Source of the DNA: Candidatus Dechloromonas phosphorivorans
Lineage (GTDB): Bacteria > Pseudomonadota > Gammaproteobacteria > Burkholderiales > Rhodocyclaceae
Assembly (NCBI GenBank): GCA_016721185.1
Contig: JADKIP010000018.1
Location: forward strand, 41,469-105,468
Reading direction: 5' to 3'
DNA length: 64,000 bases
Numbering within the stretch: position 1 is the first letter of the stretch; every line of letters starts with the position of its first letter. The position numbers were made by a program, and so were the translations under genes. The notes under the pieces were generated by a model that did not search any database, was not told the DNA's origin, and worked only from the letters and a program-made list of their open reading frames with translations. Below are positions 19,498 to 29,607 of the stretch, piece by piece.

Positions 19498-21401
19498 GCG
19501 GGTTCGCCTGTTTCCATGACATTGCGCAGGAAGGCTTCAAACATGAGGATAGTCCAGATTGAAGCACTGTAATCCCGGCTGCCGTTGTTGTGAGCGTCGA
19601 CCAGATGCTGCAGATATTCGCGATTGAACCAGCCTGTTTCGGCAAGACGGGGGCCGAGCAGTGCATCCTGAACGCGCTGTTTGAGCGGGCCGCGGAACCA
19701 GCGGGCAAGCGGTACGGAGAAACCCATTTTCGGGCGATAGAGCACGTCGTTGGGGAGGAAAGGCTCCATCGATTTTTTGAGCAGGTATTTGGTTTCCTGG
19801 CCGCGAATTTTTTGTGAGGATTTGAGTGTGGCCAGCCATTCGATCAGTTCGTGATCCATCAATGGCTCGCGGACCTCCAGCGAATGGGCCATGCTGGCGC
19901 GGTCTACCTTGGTGTTGATGTCACCGACCAGATAGGTTTTGAGGTCGAGGTATTGAATCAGGGCCAGTGGGTCGTCGGTTTTAGCTTTTGCCGCGTGCTG
20001 GTTGAAAACCTGAATGGCATCGTAGCCGCCAAGGGCAGATTTGAAGGCGGGGCTGAAGAGCTGATTGCGCATCGGGGCGCGCAGGATGGAGACGGAGTGA
20101 AAGTAGGCTTCGACCGAACTGCGGGCGATCCCTTCAAAAGTGGTCTTGGCGCGGAAGACGCGCGGTGCCCAGTCGGCTTTGGGGTAGAGCTTGCCCAGCG
20201 CGCCGAAGACCGGGCGGCGCAGACTCAGCGGCAGGGCCGAGCGCATTTTTTCTTCCATCAGGTGCAGCTTGTAACGGCGATAGCCGCCGAAGCTTTCGTC
20301 GCCGCCATCGCCGGAAAGGGCGACGGTGACGTGCTTGCGGGCCAGTTGGCAAACCCGGTAAGTCGGGATGGCGGAGCTGTCGGCGTAGGGTTCGTCGTAA
20401 AGCTTGGCGAGGGTATCGATGAGGTCGAAGTCGTCGCTTTCGACAACGTCGAGATGGTGGTTGGTGTGGTAACGGTCTGCCACCATCTTGGCAAATTCAG
20501 ATTCGTTGAAGGCCGGGTCGGAAAAGCCGATGGAACAGGTGTTGACCGCAGCATTCGATAGCCCGGCCATCATGGCCACCACGGCGCTGGAGTCTACGCC
20601 GCCGGAGAGGAAGGCGCCGAGCGGGACTTCGGAAATCATCCGGAGTTTGATCGACTCTTCGAGACGGTGGCTGAGTTCGGCGCAGGCGTCGGCGTCGCTG
20701 ATCGGGTTGTCGAGGGTGAAATTGATATCCCAGTATTCGCGGGGCTCACCGACTGGTTGGCCACGTTGCAACAGCAGGGTGTGGGCAGGTGGCAGTTTTT
20801 TGGCTTGTTTAAAGATGGAGCGAGGTTCGGCAACATAACCAAGGGCAAAATATTCTTCGACAGCGCATGGGTCGATCTCGCGCTTGAGGCCGCCGTGGGC
20901 AAGGATGGCCTTGAGTTCGGAGCCGAAGAGGAACGTGTCGTCGTCAAGCAGTGCATAGTAAAGCGGCTTGACGCCAAGGCGGTCACGGGCGAGGAAAAGG
21001 GTCTCGCGGTTACTGTCCCAGAGCGCGAAGGCGAACATGCCACGGAAGCGCTCGACGCATTTTTCACCCCAGGATTCCCAGGCGTGAACGATCACTTCGG
21101 TGTCACTGCGGGTGTGGAAGGTATGGCCGAGCGCCTGCAGTTCGGGGATGAGCGCCTGGTAGTTGTAGATTTCGCCGTTGAAGACGACGCAGACGGTTTT
21201 GTCTTCGTTATAAAGCGGTTGCTGGCCGGTGGAGAGGTCAATGATCGAGAGGCGACGGTGGCCGAGCCCGACGCCGGGTTCAAGATGCAGGCCGCCTTCG
21301 TCCGGGCCGCGGTGGAACTGCGCTTCGTTCATGCGATGGAGCACCGTACGATCGATGTCGCGTTTGCCTCGGGTATCAAAAATGCCGGTTATGCCGCACA
21401 T
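19494..21401 (-). CDS. XrtA/PEP-CTERM system amidotransferase (asparagine synthase family, TIGR03108-like)
   Basis: A 635-residue glutamine amidotransferase. MCGITGIFD places the catalytic Cys2 at the N-terminus of the class II glutaminase domain (about 1-210). The synthase domain has the PP-loop GAFLSGGVDSSAVVAMM near residue 255, and SGDGGDESFGGYRRY near 365. In exosortase A clusters this protein is thought to amidate a uronic acid or similar sugar of the exopolysaccharide; related genes are reported as needed for floc formation in Zoogloea. It overlaps the next gene by four bases. Confidence 0.9.
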   Translation of the reverse strand: MCGITGIFDTRGKRDIDRTVLHRMNEAQFHRGPDEGGLHLEPGVGLGHRRLSIIDLSTGQQPLYNEDKTVCVVFNGEIYNYQALIPELQALGHTFHTRSDTEVIVHAWESWGEKCVERFRGMFAFALWDSNRETLFLARDRLGVKPLYYALLDDDTFLFGSELKAILAHGGLKREIDPCAVEEYFALGYVAEPRSIFKQAKKLPPAHTLLLQRGQPVGEPREYWDINFTLDNPISDADACAELSHRLEESIKLRMISEVPLGAFLSGGVDSSAVVAMMAGLSNAAVNTCSIGFSDPAFNESEFAKMVADRYHTNHHLDVVESDDFDLIDTLAKLYDEPYADSSAIPTYRVCQLARKHVTVALSGDGGDESFGGYRRYKLHLMEEKMRSALPLSLRRPVFGALGKLYPKADWAPRVFRAKTTFEGIARSSVEAYFHSVSILRAPMRNQLFSPAFKSALGGYDAIQVFNQHAAKAKTDDPLALIQYLDLKTYLVGDINTKVDRASMAHSLEVREPLMDHELIEWLATLKSSQKIRGQETKYLLKKSMEPFLPNDVLYRPKMGFSVPLARWFRGPLKQRVQDALLGPRLAETGWFNREYLQHLVDAHNNGSRDYSASIWTILMFEAFLRNVMETGEPA

Positions 21402-21412
21402 GAGGATTCCTG

Positions 21413-22573
21413 TTAATGCTTGGGGGTTGCACCGGGGCGGTGCAGGAGTTTGTCGTAGGCGCCTTGGTAGGCCGCAACCATGGCCTCCATGCTGAATTTT
21501 TGTTCGACGGCGCTGCGGCCGGCGCGGCCCATAATTCTTGCGGTGTCCGGTTGGCTGGCGAGTTTGACTATTTCGTGGGCCATCGCTTCAGGGTCGGCCG
21601 ATGGGACGATTACGCCAGTGGTGCCTGCGGTGACAAGGTCGGCATTACCGCCTACCCCGGTAGCAATAACTGGCAGGCCGGAGGCCATGGCTTCAAGAAT
21701 AGTGTTGGAAATGCCTTCGGCCAGCGAGGGCAGAACGAAACAGTCGAGGCTGCGCATGAGTTCGGGGATGTCGCTACGTTCACCGGGGAGCCAGGCAAGT
21801 TCGGCGACCCCCGCAGCGTTGAGTAATTGTTGGCAATCGGCGCGCAATGGGCCATCGCCGATCAGGACTAGGCGCAACCGTTGCTTGAGCGTCGGCTCGA
21901 TTTCCAGGGCGCGGATGAAGGCGCGGGCCAGCGTCGGTTGATCCTTGACGGTTTGCATACGTCCTACGGTGCCGAGCAGCCAGTGGGCAGGGCGGGAGAA
22001 CGGACAGCCAGCAACGGTTTGCTGGGGCTGGCCGGGGTGAAAGCGGATTGAATCGACACCGTTATAGACCTGAAGCACTTTGTTTTTTGGAACCCGAATA
22101 ATACCAGTGAGATATTCAGCGAGGTCGCGTGAGAGCGCGAGGTAATAAGTCACAAATGGGCGGTAAAAGCGCCGGACGCGTTGCAGCGTGACGTTGGAGC
22201 CATCGAGATCGCCGATATCCCGGCCGTGTTCGCCATGAATACGTACCGGCACACCAGCCAACCAGGCGGGAAACTGAACTTCAAGTGCTGCCAGATTACG
22301 GCTGTGAACAATCGCCGGGCGTAGTTCGCGAAAAAGCTTGAAAAGCTTGGGGTAAAGCTTGAAGCCATGGCCGGGCGCTTTGTTGAGCGAGATGAACTGA
22401 ACGTCATCGCGCTTGATGCGCTGGCGGAAATCAGTCACTTCGGTAAGTGCGATGACGGCATGACGATAATGCTCAGCCGGCATGTGATTGATCAGGTTGA
22501 CGACGCCATTTTCCAGTCCGCCGGTATCGAAGCGATACATGACGTGGGCGACAAGGGGGCGGGGATCAGTCAT
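21413..22573 (-). CDS. XrtA system glycosyltransferase (TIGR03088-like)
   Basis: A 386-residue GT4-type glycosyltransferase. The N-terminus PLVAHVMYRFDTGGLENGVV matches the exosortase A-associated TIGR03088 family. VLQVYNGVDSIRFHPG near residue 165 and the donor motif LPSLAEGISNTILEAMASGL (about 282-301) are clear. It lies twelve bases before the amidotransferase start. The 82-base gap upstream, between it and the exosortase gene, is the largest inside the operon and could hold a minor promoter, though I see no good match. Confidence 0.9.
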   Translation of the reverse strand: MTDPRPLVAHVMYRFDTGGLENGVVNLINHMPAEHYRHAVIALTEVTDFRQRIKRDDVQFISLNKAPGHGFKLYPKLFKLFRELRPAIVHSRNLAALEVQFPAWLAGVPVRIHGEHGRDIGDLDGSNVTLQRVRRFYRPFVTYYLALSRDLAEYLTGIIRVPKNKVLQVYNGVDSIRFHPGQPQQTVAGCPFSRPAHWLLGTVGRMQTVKDQPTLARAFIRALEIEPTLKQRLRLVLIGDGPLRADCQQLLNAAGVAELAWLPGERSDIPELMRSLDCFVLPSLAEGISNTILEAMASGLPVIATGVGGNADLVTAGTTGVIVPSADPEAMAHEIVKLASQPDTARIMGRAGRSAVEQKFSMEAMVAAYQGAYDKLLHRPGATPKH

Positions 22574-22655
22574 TGAAGGGCTTTGTGGGTAGTCACGGAT
22601 GATCGGCCATTTTTTGAAAGGCTTCCATTGCCAGCATGATGTGCAGTTGATTGAC

Positions 22656-24200
22656 TCAACGTTTATCGCGTGTTTGTTGCAGCATTTTTACGATATTTTC
22701 AGCGTTGACCGCAGCAAATGCCTTGAGGCTGTCTTGCGGGTTGCCAACTTGCTCCAGCGGCGTGTAGAGAATGATGGTGGCTGAGTCGTCGCCTTGACCG
22801 CGTAGACGGGAGATTGCAGTGTAAAGCTTGGCTGCGATGTCTGATGTCGTGAGTTTGCCGTTGATCCAATACCACTGCCAGACGAGCAGGCGAGTTTCAG
22901 GGGTTGTGTCTTTGCCGTTTAATTGGGCGGTGCGCAGGTTGGCGGGGAGACCTGCCTGATTTATCTCGGTACGGCTTTGGCTGATGACCGACCATGTGTG
23001 ATCAGTGCTACTGGCCAGGGTGTTGGTCGAGGTGACTAGTTTGTGTTGGTAGTCCTGGTTGCGGTAATAGGCGATGTAGAGGCCAACCAGTTTGTCGTCA
23101 TGACGATAGGCGGTATGAAGTTCGGCGGACGGATTGACGTAGACCGGTTTCCAACTGCTGAGCAGATTGCTTTGCTGCCATTCTGCGGGTGTCGTGAGTT
23201 TGGCAAGGCTGGGTTCGCTGGCCTGGTCTGCCTTGTTGATGGCAATGAAACCGAGGGGGCCGGCGGCGGCTAGCAGGGCAACCGTGAGTGCGGCCAGCCA
23301 GGCGCTTGTTGTTTTTGTGGCGGTTGTGGTGGCTGGCGTGAATGCCAAGTTTGGCTCGACCGGGTCTTCACTCCAACGAGCGCCAATCATGAACATGATC
23401 ATGATGACGATGCCGAAAAACACCCAGCCGTAGATCAGATGATCGACGCCGGCGGCAAGTTTGTTGCCGGACAGGTGGCCGAGCATGACGATCATGTAGG
23501 CGCGCAGCCAGTTGGCAATGACCGGGACGATAATCGCGACGGCAATGAAAAATAGTCGTCGGCGGAGCGAAACGTAGTTGAGATAGGCGAAGAGGGTGCC
23601 GACAGTGACGGATGCGATGATGTAGCGGATGCCGCTACAGGCTTCGATGACGGACCAGTTGCCCGAGGGGATGACGAATTGCAGGCCTTCCTGATAAACC
23701 GGGATGCCGCTGCCGCGAAGGGCGAGGATGGTAAATGCGGCGGTCCATTCCATCAGTTTGGGCAACATGAAATCACCGATGGGTACTGAAAAGAACAGGA
23801 AGGCGAGGGGGAAGGCGATGTGTTTGCTGACATTGATACCAAGTAACGCCATGATGGTAAGGACGAAGGTGGCGATGAGCGCAAACTGGGTGAGTGCATT
23901 GACTGCGGTCAACTCGCCGAGCAGCCATAAAAAGGTGGTAAAGGCGATCGGGATGGCAAGGAGCAGGGAGGTGCGCGGTTGTTCGGCAAGAATTTGTGCG
24001 CGTTGCCGCCAGATCAGCCAAAGGGTAATCGGCGGGACGACGAAAGCATGAGCATAGGTTTCCGAGCGCTCCCAGATCCCGACCATCGCAACGATGGTTT
24101 CCCAGTACCAGAAACCCGTCCAGCCGATCAGGGCAACCAATAGTAACAGCGCTTGCCGCCAGGCTAGGGTGAGTGGCGCGGCGCTGGTTGGCAGGGTCAT
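22656..24200 (-). CDS. xrtA: Exosortase A fused to an EpsI domain (XrtA)
   Basis: A transpeptidase-like integral-membrane enzyme that recognises the C-terminal PEP-CTERM signal of exported proteins, cleaves it, and is thought to attach the protein to the exopolysaccharide. The start is ATG 24200, whose ATGA overlaps the stop of the upstream gene; the 19 extra upstream codons are unlikely to be translated. About eight helices fill residues 15-290. The catalytic triad of the family is visible: Cys in EACSGIRY (about 188), Arg in NWLRAYMIVMLGH (about 233) and His in VDHLIYGW (about 254). The C-terminal 200 residues form the EpsI domain (LSSWKPVYVNPSAEL and LLVWQWYWINGKLTTSD), a common fusion in XrtA. 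Confidence 0.93.
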   Translation of the reverse strand: MTLPTSAAPLTLAWRQALLLLVALIGWTGFWYWETIVAMVGIWERSETYAHAFVVPPITLWLIWRQRAQILAEQPRTSLLLAIPIAFTTFLWLLGELTAVNALTQFALIATFVLTIMALLGINVSKHIAFPLAFLFFSVPIGDFMLPKLMEWTAAFTILALRGSGIPVYQEGLQFVIPSGNWSVIEACSGIRYIIASVTVGTLFAYLNYVSLRRRLFFIAVAIIVPVIANWLRAYMIVMLGHLSGNKLAAGVDHLIYGWVFFGIVIMIMFMIGARWSEDPVEPNLAFTPATTTATKTTSAWLAALTVALLAAAGPLGFIAINKADQASEPSLAKLTTPAEWQQSNLLSSWKPVYVNPSAELHTAYRHDDKLVGLYIAYYRNQDYQHKLVTSTNTLASSTDHTWSVISQSRTEINQAGLPANLRTAQLNGKDTTPETRLLVWQWYWINGKLTTSDIAAKLYTAISRLRGQGDDSATIILYTPLEQVGNPQDSLKAFAAVNAENIVKMLQQTRDKR

Positions 24201-25441
24201 TGGTTGGCCGTGGCGGTAGGTAGATAGCGGTCGATGTGGCTCATGTGCGCTTCCCAACTGTAATGTGCGATGACCCGGGCACGGGCGGCGTGACCAATTT
24301 GAATGGCGAGCTCAGGATTGGCCAGTTGCGTATCAATGGCTGTAATGAATTCGGTAGCGGTGATCGCTGTGAGCAATTCTGAGCCTTTTTCGGCGTCGAC
24401 CGCAGCAGCGCATTCGGCTGAGGCTATGACCGGGCGTTCCATCGCCATGGCTTCAAGAATCTTGTTCTGGATGCCGCGGGCAAGGCGCAGCGGCGCCACG
24501 ACAACTCCGGCATGTTGCAAATAGGGGCGGACATCGGGCACGGTGCCGGTAACGACGATTTGATCGCTGGCCAGGGCAAGAACATCAGGTGTCGGGTTGC
24601 GGCCGACGATATAGAACCGGGCTTCCGGCCGACGCTGCAGCAGGCCGGGCAAAACTTCTTTGGCAAACCAGGTGACGGCATCGACATTGGGCCAGTAATC
24701 CATGGCACCGGTGAAAACGATTGGTATTTCCCTGTGATTGGAAGTAGTGCTCTGCACGACTGGCTGGTCAATCTGGAAGGGTGACGAACGGAATGGATCG
24801 GGCGAAAAATAGTCTGCATCGACGCCATTGCACATGGCTTCGACGCGAACGCCACATTCTGGTGCGAGCGAGGTGAAGAGGGCGACTTCTGCTTCAGTGA
24901 CGAAAAACGAGCGGTCAGCTTGGGCAGCCATTTTTCGCTCGTAGTCGAGCAGGTATTCACCTTCACGCCGATACAGCCAGGACATCGGCCAGCGATGTTT
25001 GGGGGCGTATTGCGTCCATTTGGCAGAATCGACATCGACAAAATCGATAACCGTGGGCAGGCGCGATTTATCCTCGACATATTGCGCCATCGCTGAAGAG
25101 AAAATTACCGCAGCATCAATTTGGTGCCTGTTACAGGTGTTGTCTACCCAAGCCTGCAGGGATGCATCGCGGTAGTAGCGCAGGGTTAGCGGTTCGTCAG
25201 CGAGCAGACCATTGAGGCTGCGAATTTTGGCAAGGCGCGGTTTGAGGTTGGCAACATGGAGCTCTGTACACATGCCGCGCAGAGTGGCAATTTGGGGTTC
25301 ATCTTCGGGATCATCGATGAAGGTGCCGAGAAAAACACGGTGCTGCTTGAGCAGGTGCTTGAGCAGGTTATACGAGCGTACCTTGTCGCCTTTATTGGGC
25401 GGGTAGGGCAGGCGATGGACGAGATAAAGAATGTTGGCCAT
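24197..25441 (-). CDS. XrtA system glycosyltransferase (TIGR03087-like)
   Basis: A 414-residue GT4-type enzyme. LYLVHRLPYPPNKGDKVRSY at the N-terminus is the hallmark of the exosortase A-associated TIGR03087 family. IDFVDVDSAKWTQYA near residue 135, FTGAMDYWPNVDAVTWFA (about 245) and PLRLARGIQNKILEAMAMER (about 320-340) complete the pattern. It is translationally coupled to the exosortase gene by a four-base overlap, as in other XrtA clusters. Confidence 0.92.
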   Translation of the reverse strand: MANILYLVHRLPYPPNKGDKVRSYNLLKHLLKQHRVFLGTFIDDPEDEPQIATLRGMCTELHVANLKPRLAKIRSLNGLLADEPLTLRYYRDASLQAWVDNTCNRHQIDAAVIFSSAMAQYVEDKSRLPTVIDFVDVDSAKWTQYAPKHRWPMSWLYRREGEYLLDYERKMAAQADRSFFVTEAEVALFTSLAPECGVRVEAMCNGVDADYFSPDPFRSSPFQIDQPVVQSTTSNHREIPIVFTGAMDYWPNVDAVTWFAKEVLPGLLQRRPEARFYIVGRNPTPDVLALASDQIVVTGTVPDVRPYLQHAGVVVAPLRLARGIQNKILEAMAMERPVIASAECAAAVDAEKGSELLTAITATEFITAIDTQLANPELAIQIGHAARARVIAHYSWEAHMSHIDRYLPTATANQ

Positions 25442-25449
25442 CGTCGTCT

Positions 25450-26484
25450 CTAACCGAGATTGCGAACGATATGCGGCCCCAGCCAGTTGGCCAGCCCGAT
25501 CGGCATACGCCGCCAGGCAGCGATGAAAAGCTTGTATTTGGGATTGTTGGGGTTGTTCTGCGGAATACTGTCGTGTTTATAGAGGCAGTATTCGTAATGC
25601 AGCGGCTGTGGCTCGAAACCCCAGTTTTTCTTGAAAGCGTAAGGGCCAGTGCCTTCTTTGCTGCGGCCATAGTCGAAGAGCTTGACACCACGCTCGCAGG
25701 CGCGGCGCATTAGCTCCCAGTATTTGAAATCGTTGGCGGCAAGATGGCGGGCACTTTCGTCATCACCGGCGTAGTAGGGCAACACTTCGTCACGGAAATA
25801 GAATGAAAGGACGCTGCTCAACAATTGGCCATCGGGGCCGGTGACGGTCAGGACTTCGCAATCGTCGCCAAAGACTTGCAGCAGGGTGTCGAAATAGCGC
25901 TTGGGCATGGCCGGTGTGCCATGACGATGCACGTTGTCGGCGAAGACCTTGAAAAAACGGTCAGCATTGCGGTCGACCGTACTAATGAGCCCATTTTTGA
26001 TGCCTTTGCGGACCATGGCGCGCTGTTTGCGCGGGATGGCAAGCATGTTGGCTTCAACGTCAGGCAGGATTTCCTTGCGGAAGGTGACGTAGAGATCCTG
26101 CGTTGGCCAATCGGTATGCCGCGGATTGACGTTGCGGAATTCTAGGTGATCGACCCCCAGCTTTTGGGCCAGTTTTTGCGCTTCATCCTCCAGTGTCTGC
26201 GAAACTTCGGTGTTGCTGGCAGCGACACCACCATAGACCGCAAAGGGCAGGGCGATCAAGGAATTGCCGAAGAGCAGACTCTTGACGTGAGCGAGCGGCA
26301 GGACGCCGGTAATTTTCCCCGCTTCTTCAGCGTAGAAAAAATAGGTGGGGTGGCGGAAAACATTCTTGATGATGCCTTGCCAGGCCGCACGATGAAAAAA
26401 AGTGGCTTCCGGGCAGGCGAAGACAAATTCGTCCCAGCGCTTGGCGCTTCCCTGGTCGGCAGGGTCCAGCAGTTTGATGATCAT
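25450..26484 (-). CDS. FemAB-family XrtA/PEP-CTERM-associated protein (TIGR03019-like)
   Basis: A 344-residue protein with two FemAB/GNAT-like halves. Key stretches are ATFFHRAAWQGIIKNVF near residue 30, RKQRAMVRKGIKNGLIST (about 150) and CERGVKLFDYGRSKEGTGPY (about 285-304), typical of the FemAB-related protein found in exosortase A loci. The family transfers aminoacyl or acyl groups; the actual acceptor in XrtA systems is not established. It sits between the deacetylase (six bases) and the glycosyltransferase (eight bases). Confidence 0.9.
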   Translation of the reverse strand: MIIKLLDPADQGSAKRWDEFVFACPEATFFHRAAWQGIIKNVFRHPTYFFYAEEAGKITGVLPLAHVKSLLFGNSLIALPFAVYGGVAASNTEVSQTLEDEAQKLAQKLGVDHLEFRNVNPRHTDWPTQDLYVTFRKEILPDVEANMLAIPRKQRAMVRKGIKNGLISTVDRNADRFFKVFADNVHRHGTPAMPKRYFDTLLQVFGDDCEVLTVTGPDGQLLSSVLSFYFRDEVLPYYAGDDESARHLAANDFKYWELMRRACERGVKLFDYGRSKEGTGPYAFKKNWGFEPQPLHYEYCLYKHDSIPQNNPNNPKYKLFIAAWRRMPIGLANWLGPHIVRNLG

Positions 26485-26490
26485 CGTGAA

Positions 26491-27330
26491 TCAGGCCTGA
26501 CCGAGAAAAATCTCGTCCATCCGGCCCCAGGAAAAGTCGCCAAGCAGGCGATGGAGGCGCTTTTCCATACGGTTGATATTGACGTAATGGCGGAAGCGGG
26601 TTTTTCGGCTGATGCCGGCGATGCGTGGTTGCTCGACGTCTATTTCCCAAGGGTGAAAATAGAAAACTGCCGAGAGCTGGTCAACCGTATTGACGCGCTC
26701 AATCATCCAGCGCGACATTTCGTAAGGCATCAGGCGGAAATAACCGCCACCGCTCGCTGGCCAGTTGCGATTGAAAAATCGAAGCGTCGTAGCTGGGATT
26801 TCAATAAGCTGGCCAATCTTGTGGGCATGGCGTGGTGCATTCGGCATGCCGTAGTGATCATGCTTGATCGGGTAAATGCTTGAACTGTAACGGTAGCCGG
26901 CGCGCTCCAGGCATTCAAACGCCCATAGGTTTTTTTCGCCAATGGAGAAACTGGGGGCTCGGTACCCTTTGACTTCATAGCCGGCAAGGTCTTCTAGGAT
27001 GAGCTTGGCAACCTGAATATCCGAGAAGAAGGCTTCCGGCGTTTGATCACTTGCGCGCTCATGGCCGTAACCGTGGCTGGCGAGCTCATGGCCATTGGCG
27101 ACGATGCGTTTGATCAATTCCGGATAGCGCTCAGCGATCCAGCCCAAGGTAAAAAAGGTGGCTTTGGTGCTGTGCTCGTCGAGCATGGCCAAAATACAGT
27201 CCACATTGCGTTCAACCCGGCATTCCCGAATCGGCCATTCACTTCGAGGAATGTGCGGTGCGAAGGCAGAAACCTGGAAGTAGTCTTCGACGTCAATGGT
27301 CAGCGCGTTTGCGGTGGGTGAGCTTGGCAT
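26491..27330 (-). CDS. XrtA system polysaccharide deacetylase (TIGR03006-like)
   Basis: A 279-residue NodB-family deacetylase. NALTIDVEDYFQVSAFA near residue 8 carries the catalytic Asp and metal Asp; GHELASHGYGHERA (about 76-89) gives the metal-binding histidines; GYRAPSFSIGEKN follows near 115. It has the extra C-terminal domain ending near WEIDVEQPRIAGISRKTRFR that is typical of the exosortase-associated deacetylase. The start ATG 27330 is the first matching the family; a longer upstream frame is the shadow of the epimerase gene. Removal of N-acetyl groups from the exopolysaccharide is the expected role. Confidence 0.9.
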   Translation of the reverse strand: MPSSPTANALTIDVEDYFQVSAFAPHIPRSEWPIRECRVERNVDCILAMLDEHSTKATFFTLGWIAERYPELIKRIVANGHELASHGYGHERASDQTPEAFFSDIQVAKLILEDLAGYEVKGYRAPSFSIGEKNLWAFECLERAGYRYSSSIYPIKHDHYGMPNAPRHAHKIGQLIEIPATTLRFFNRNWPASGGGYFRLMPYEMSRWMIERVNTVDQLSAVFYFHPWEIDVEQPRIAGISRKTRFRHYVNINRMEKRLHRLLGDFSWGRMDEIFLGQA

Positions 27331-27344
27331 TTTGGCAGTAATAA

Positions 27345-28510
27345 TCAGTTGACCGCAGCATTGCGGCGAGCCAGCAACCAGGTCGCCAAGTCTGCTGCAA
27401 TTCGCTCTGCCGTCCGGCCATCCCACAATTCGGGAACGCGACCGCTCTTGCCACGACCGGCGAGCGTTTCAGCTGCGTGATGGCGAATGGCGGCGATATC
27501 GCGACCGACCATGGTGTTGGTGCCTTGCTCAACAGTTATTGGGCGCTCGGTGTTTTCTCGCATGGTGAGACAAGGCACGCCCAACGCAGTGGTTTCTTCC
27601 TGCAGGCCACCGGAATCGGTGAGAACAATGCGGGCGCCGGCCATCAGGCCGAGCATTTCGAGATAGCCCTGGGGGGGCAACATGATCATGCGTGGGGTAT
27701 CGATCAGGTGCTGAAGACCGAAACGTTCGATGTTGCCTTTGGTGCGCGGGTGGAGCGCAAAGACCAAAGGAATGGATTCTGAAATTTCGCGTAGAACGCC
27801 AAGCAGTGAGGCGAGTACGTCAGCATGATCAACGTTGGATGGGCGGTGCATGGTGACGACGCCATATCCTTGTTTGCCGGAAATAAGCGCCGGATCAGCG
27901 TTGACCGCAGCAATGCTGGCGGCCGGGGCACGGGCGAATTCACGATTGTTAAGCAGGAATCGATCATGACGTTACCGACAAAGCGTACGCGCTCGGCGGC
28001 AATGCCTTCACGGGCGAGGTTGTCGGCAGCGCTGCGTTCGGTGGTGTAAAGCAGGTCAGCGATCTGGTCGGTCAGGACGCGATTGATTTCTTCCGGCATA
28101 CCTCGGTCGTAGCTGCGCAGACCAGCCTCGACATGAACCACTGGGATATTTTTCTTGACGGCCACCAGCGTGCAGGCCAGCGTTGAATTGACATCGCCGA
28201 CGACGAGCACGCAAGACGGCTTTTTCTCGTCTAGAACCGGCTCAAAACGCCGCATGACCTCGGCCGTTTGCACCGCATGTGAGCCAGAGCCGACTTCGAG
28301 ATTGATGTCCGGATGCGGTAGACGCAAGTCTTCGAACAGCTTGTCATTCATGTCACGGTCGTAATGTTGACCGGTGTGCAGGAGCAGGGTTGGAATCGCT
28401 GGCTGATGCGCGGCAAAAGCGCGCAGAATAGGCGCCATCTTCATGAAATTAGGGCGAGCGCCGACGACGCAAATGACCGGGCCGAGGTCGTTGGGCCAAA
28501 GTTCAGACAT
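27345..28510 (-). pseudogene. wecB: UDP-N-acetylglucosamine 2-epimerase (WecB-like), single frameshift
   Basis: A non-hydrolysing epimerase converting UDP-GlcNAc to UDP-ManNAc for the repeat unit. The first part (28510 to about 27957) carries CVVGARPNFMKMAPILRAF, VVHVEAGLRSYDRGMPEEIN and RVRFVGNVMIDS. The second part (to 27345) has GVVTMHRPSNVDHAD, then LTDSGGLQEETTALGVPCLT and MRENTERPITVEQGTN. Inserting one C near 27955-27957 (gattcctgctt to gattccctgctt) joins them into 388 residues, the standard size. All active-site motifs are intact, so a sequencing error is plausible. It starts within the end of the upstream ATPase gene (eight-base overlap). Confidence 0.9.
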
Positions 28511-29603
28511 CAGTTTTTTCGCTTTCGGGAGTTGACTTGGTCAGTTGATTGCCTTTGGCAACCAGTTGCTGCAGTAAGGTTAATGTGGCGCCATTAATTT
28601 TTTCCAACTGAAGCATGCTGCGCTCAAGGCGGGCCAGACGCTCGCCAAATTGTTGAACATTCAGGCTGGCAAGCAAGGCAACTGGATCATTGCCAGTTTC
28701 AGCGATTTTTGCCGTATTAAGTTGGACGTAAGGGGAATGGGTCGGTGCATCGTCCGCCGCAAAAACAGCGCCGATCTGTGTCGAGCCACCCATGGTTTCC
28801 TCATGGATTTCGCGGGCCACCTCTTCAACATCGGGTGTGTCGAATTCCTTTTTGCTGCTCAGATAGCCGAAAAGCAAAAGCCGGTCACAAACTGAATTGA
28901 TGCGTCTTGGAATACCACTACTAGCCTTGAATATCGAATCATAGGCAGCCGGTAGAATATTCGGAGAACCTGTTGATCCGGCACACTTCAGACGATGTTC
29001 GATATAAGCCTGCGTTTCTTCAACATCAAGCGGCCCGATATGGCAGGCGGCAATGACCCGTTGGCGAAACTGCATCATGTTCGGGCTTTGCAAAATCTGC
29101 CTGAATTCTGGTTGGCCGATCAAAAAGCTCTGTAACAGGGCATGGTTACCAAACTGAAAATTGGACAACATGCGCAACTCTTCTACGGCACGTGCCGTGA
29201 GATTCTGTGCTTCATCAACAATTAGCAGACAGCGTTTTCCCTTGCCGGTCATGCTGATCAAAAATGCTTCCAGCGACATAAGAATGTCAGCCTTGGAAAC
29301 ATCTTTGGTGCGCAGCCCAAACGCCGCGCCAACGAGGCGCAAGGTGTCGTCAGCATCGAGTTGTGTGCTGACCAAATGGGCGGCGACAACTTTTTCCTGA
29401 TCCAGTCCATCGAGCATGCCGCGGACGATAGTTGTCTTGCCGGCACCGACTTCGCCGGTAATGACAATAAACCCTTCGTTCTGGTGCATGCCATATTCAA
29501 GATAGGCCGCTGCGCGACGATGCTGCTTGCTTCCAAAATAAAAGGAAGGGTCAGGGTTCAACTGGAAAGGCTTGCTAGTCAAGCCATAGAATGCTTCGTA
29601 CAT
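28503..29603 (-). CDS. XrtA-associated AAA ATPase (TIGR03015/ExeA-like)
   Basis: A 366-residue GspA/ExeA-type ATPase. The start chosen is the ATG giving MYEAFYGLTSKPFQLNPDPS, the conserved N-terminus; a GTG 87 bases upstream only extends into the preceding gene. Walker A is GEVGAGKTTIVRGML near residue 50, Walker B is CLLIVDEAQNLT near 125, and GIPRRINSVCDRLLLFGY (about 230) is the sensor region. The C-terminal 70 residues are a coiled coil. These ATPases always accompany exosortase A clusters and are thought to help assemble the export complex; the exact role is unknown. Confidence 0.9.
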   Translation of the reverse strand: MYEAFYGLTSKPFQLNPDPSFYFGSKQHRRAAAYLEYGMHQNEGFIVITGEVGAGKTTIVRGMLDGLDQEKVVAAHLVSTQLDADDTLRLVGAAFGLRTKDVSKADILMSLEAFLISMTGKGKRCLLIVDEAQNLTARAVEELRMLSNFQFGNHALLQSFLIGQPEFRQILQSPNMMQFRQRVIAACHIGPLDVEETQAYIEHRLKCAGSTGSPNILPAAYDSIFKASSGIPRRINSVCDRLLLFGYLSSKKEFDTPDVEEVAREIHEETMGGSTQIGAVFAADDAPTHSPYVQLNTAKIAETGNDPVALLASLNVQQFGERLARLERSMLQLEKINGATLTLLQQLVAKGNQLTKSTPESEKTDV

Positions 29604-29607
29604 ACGC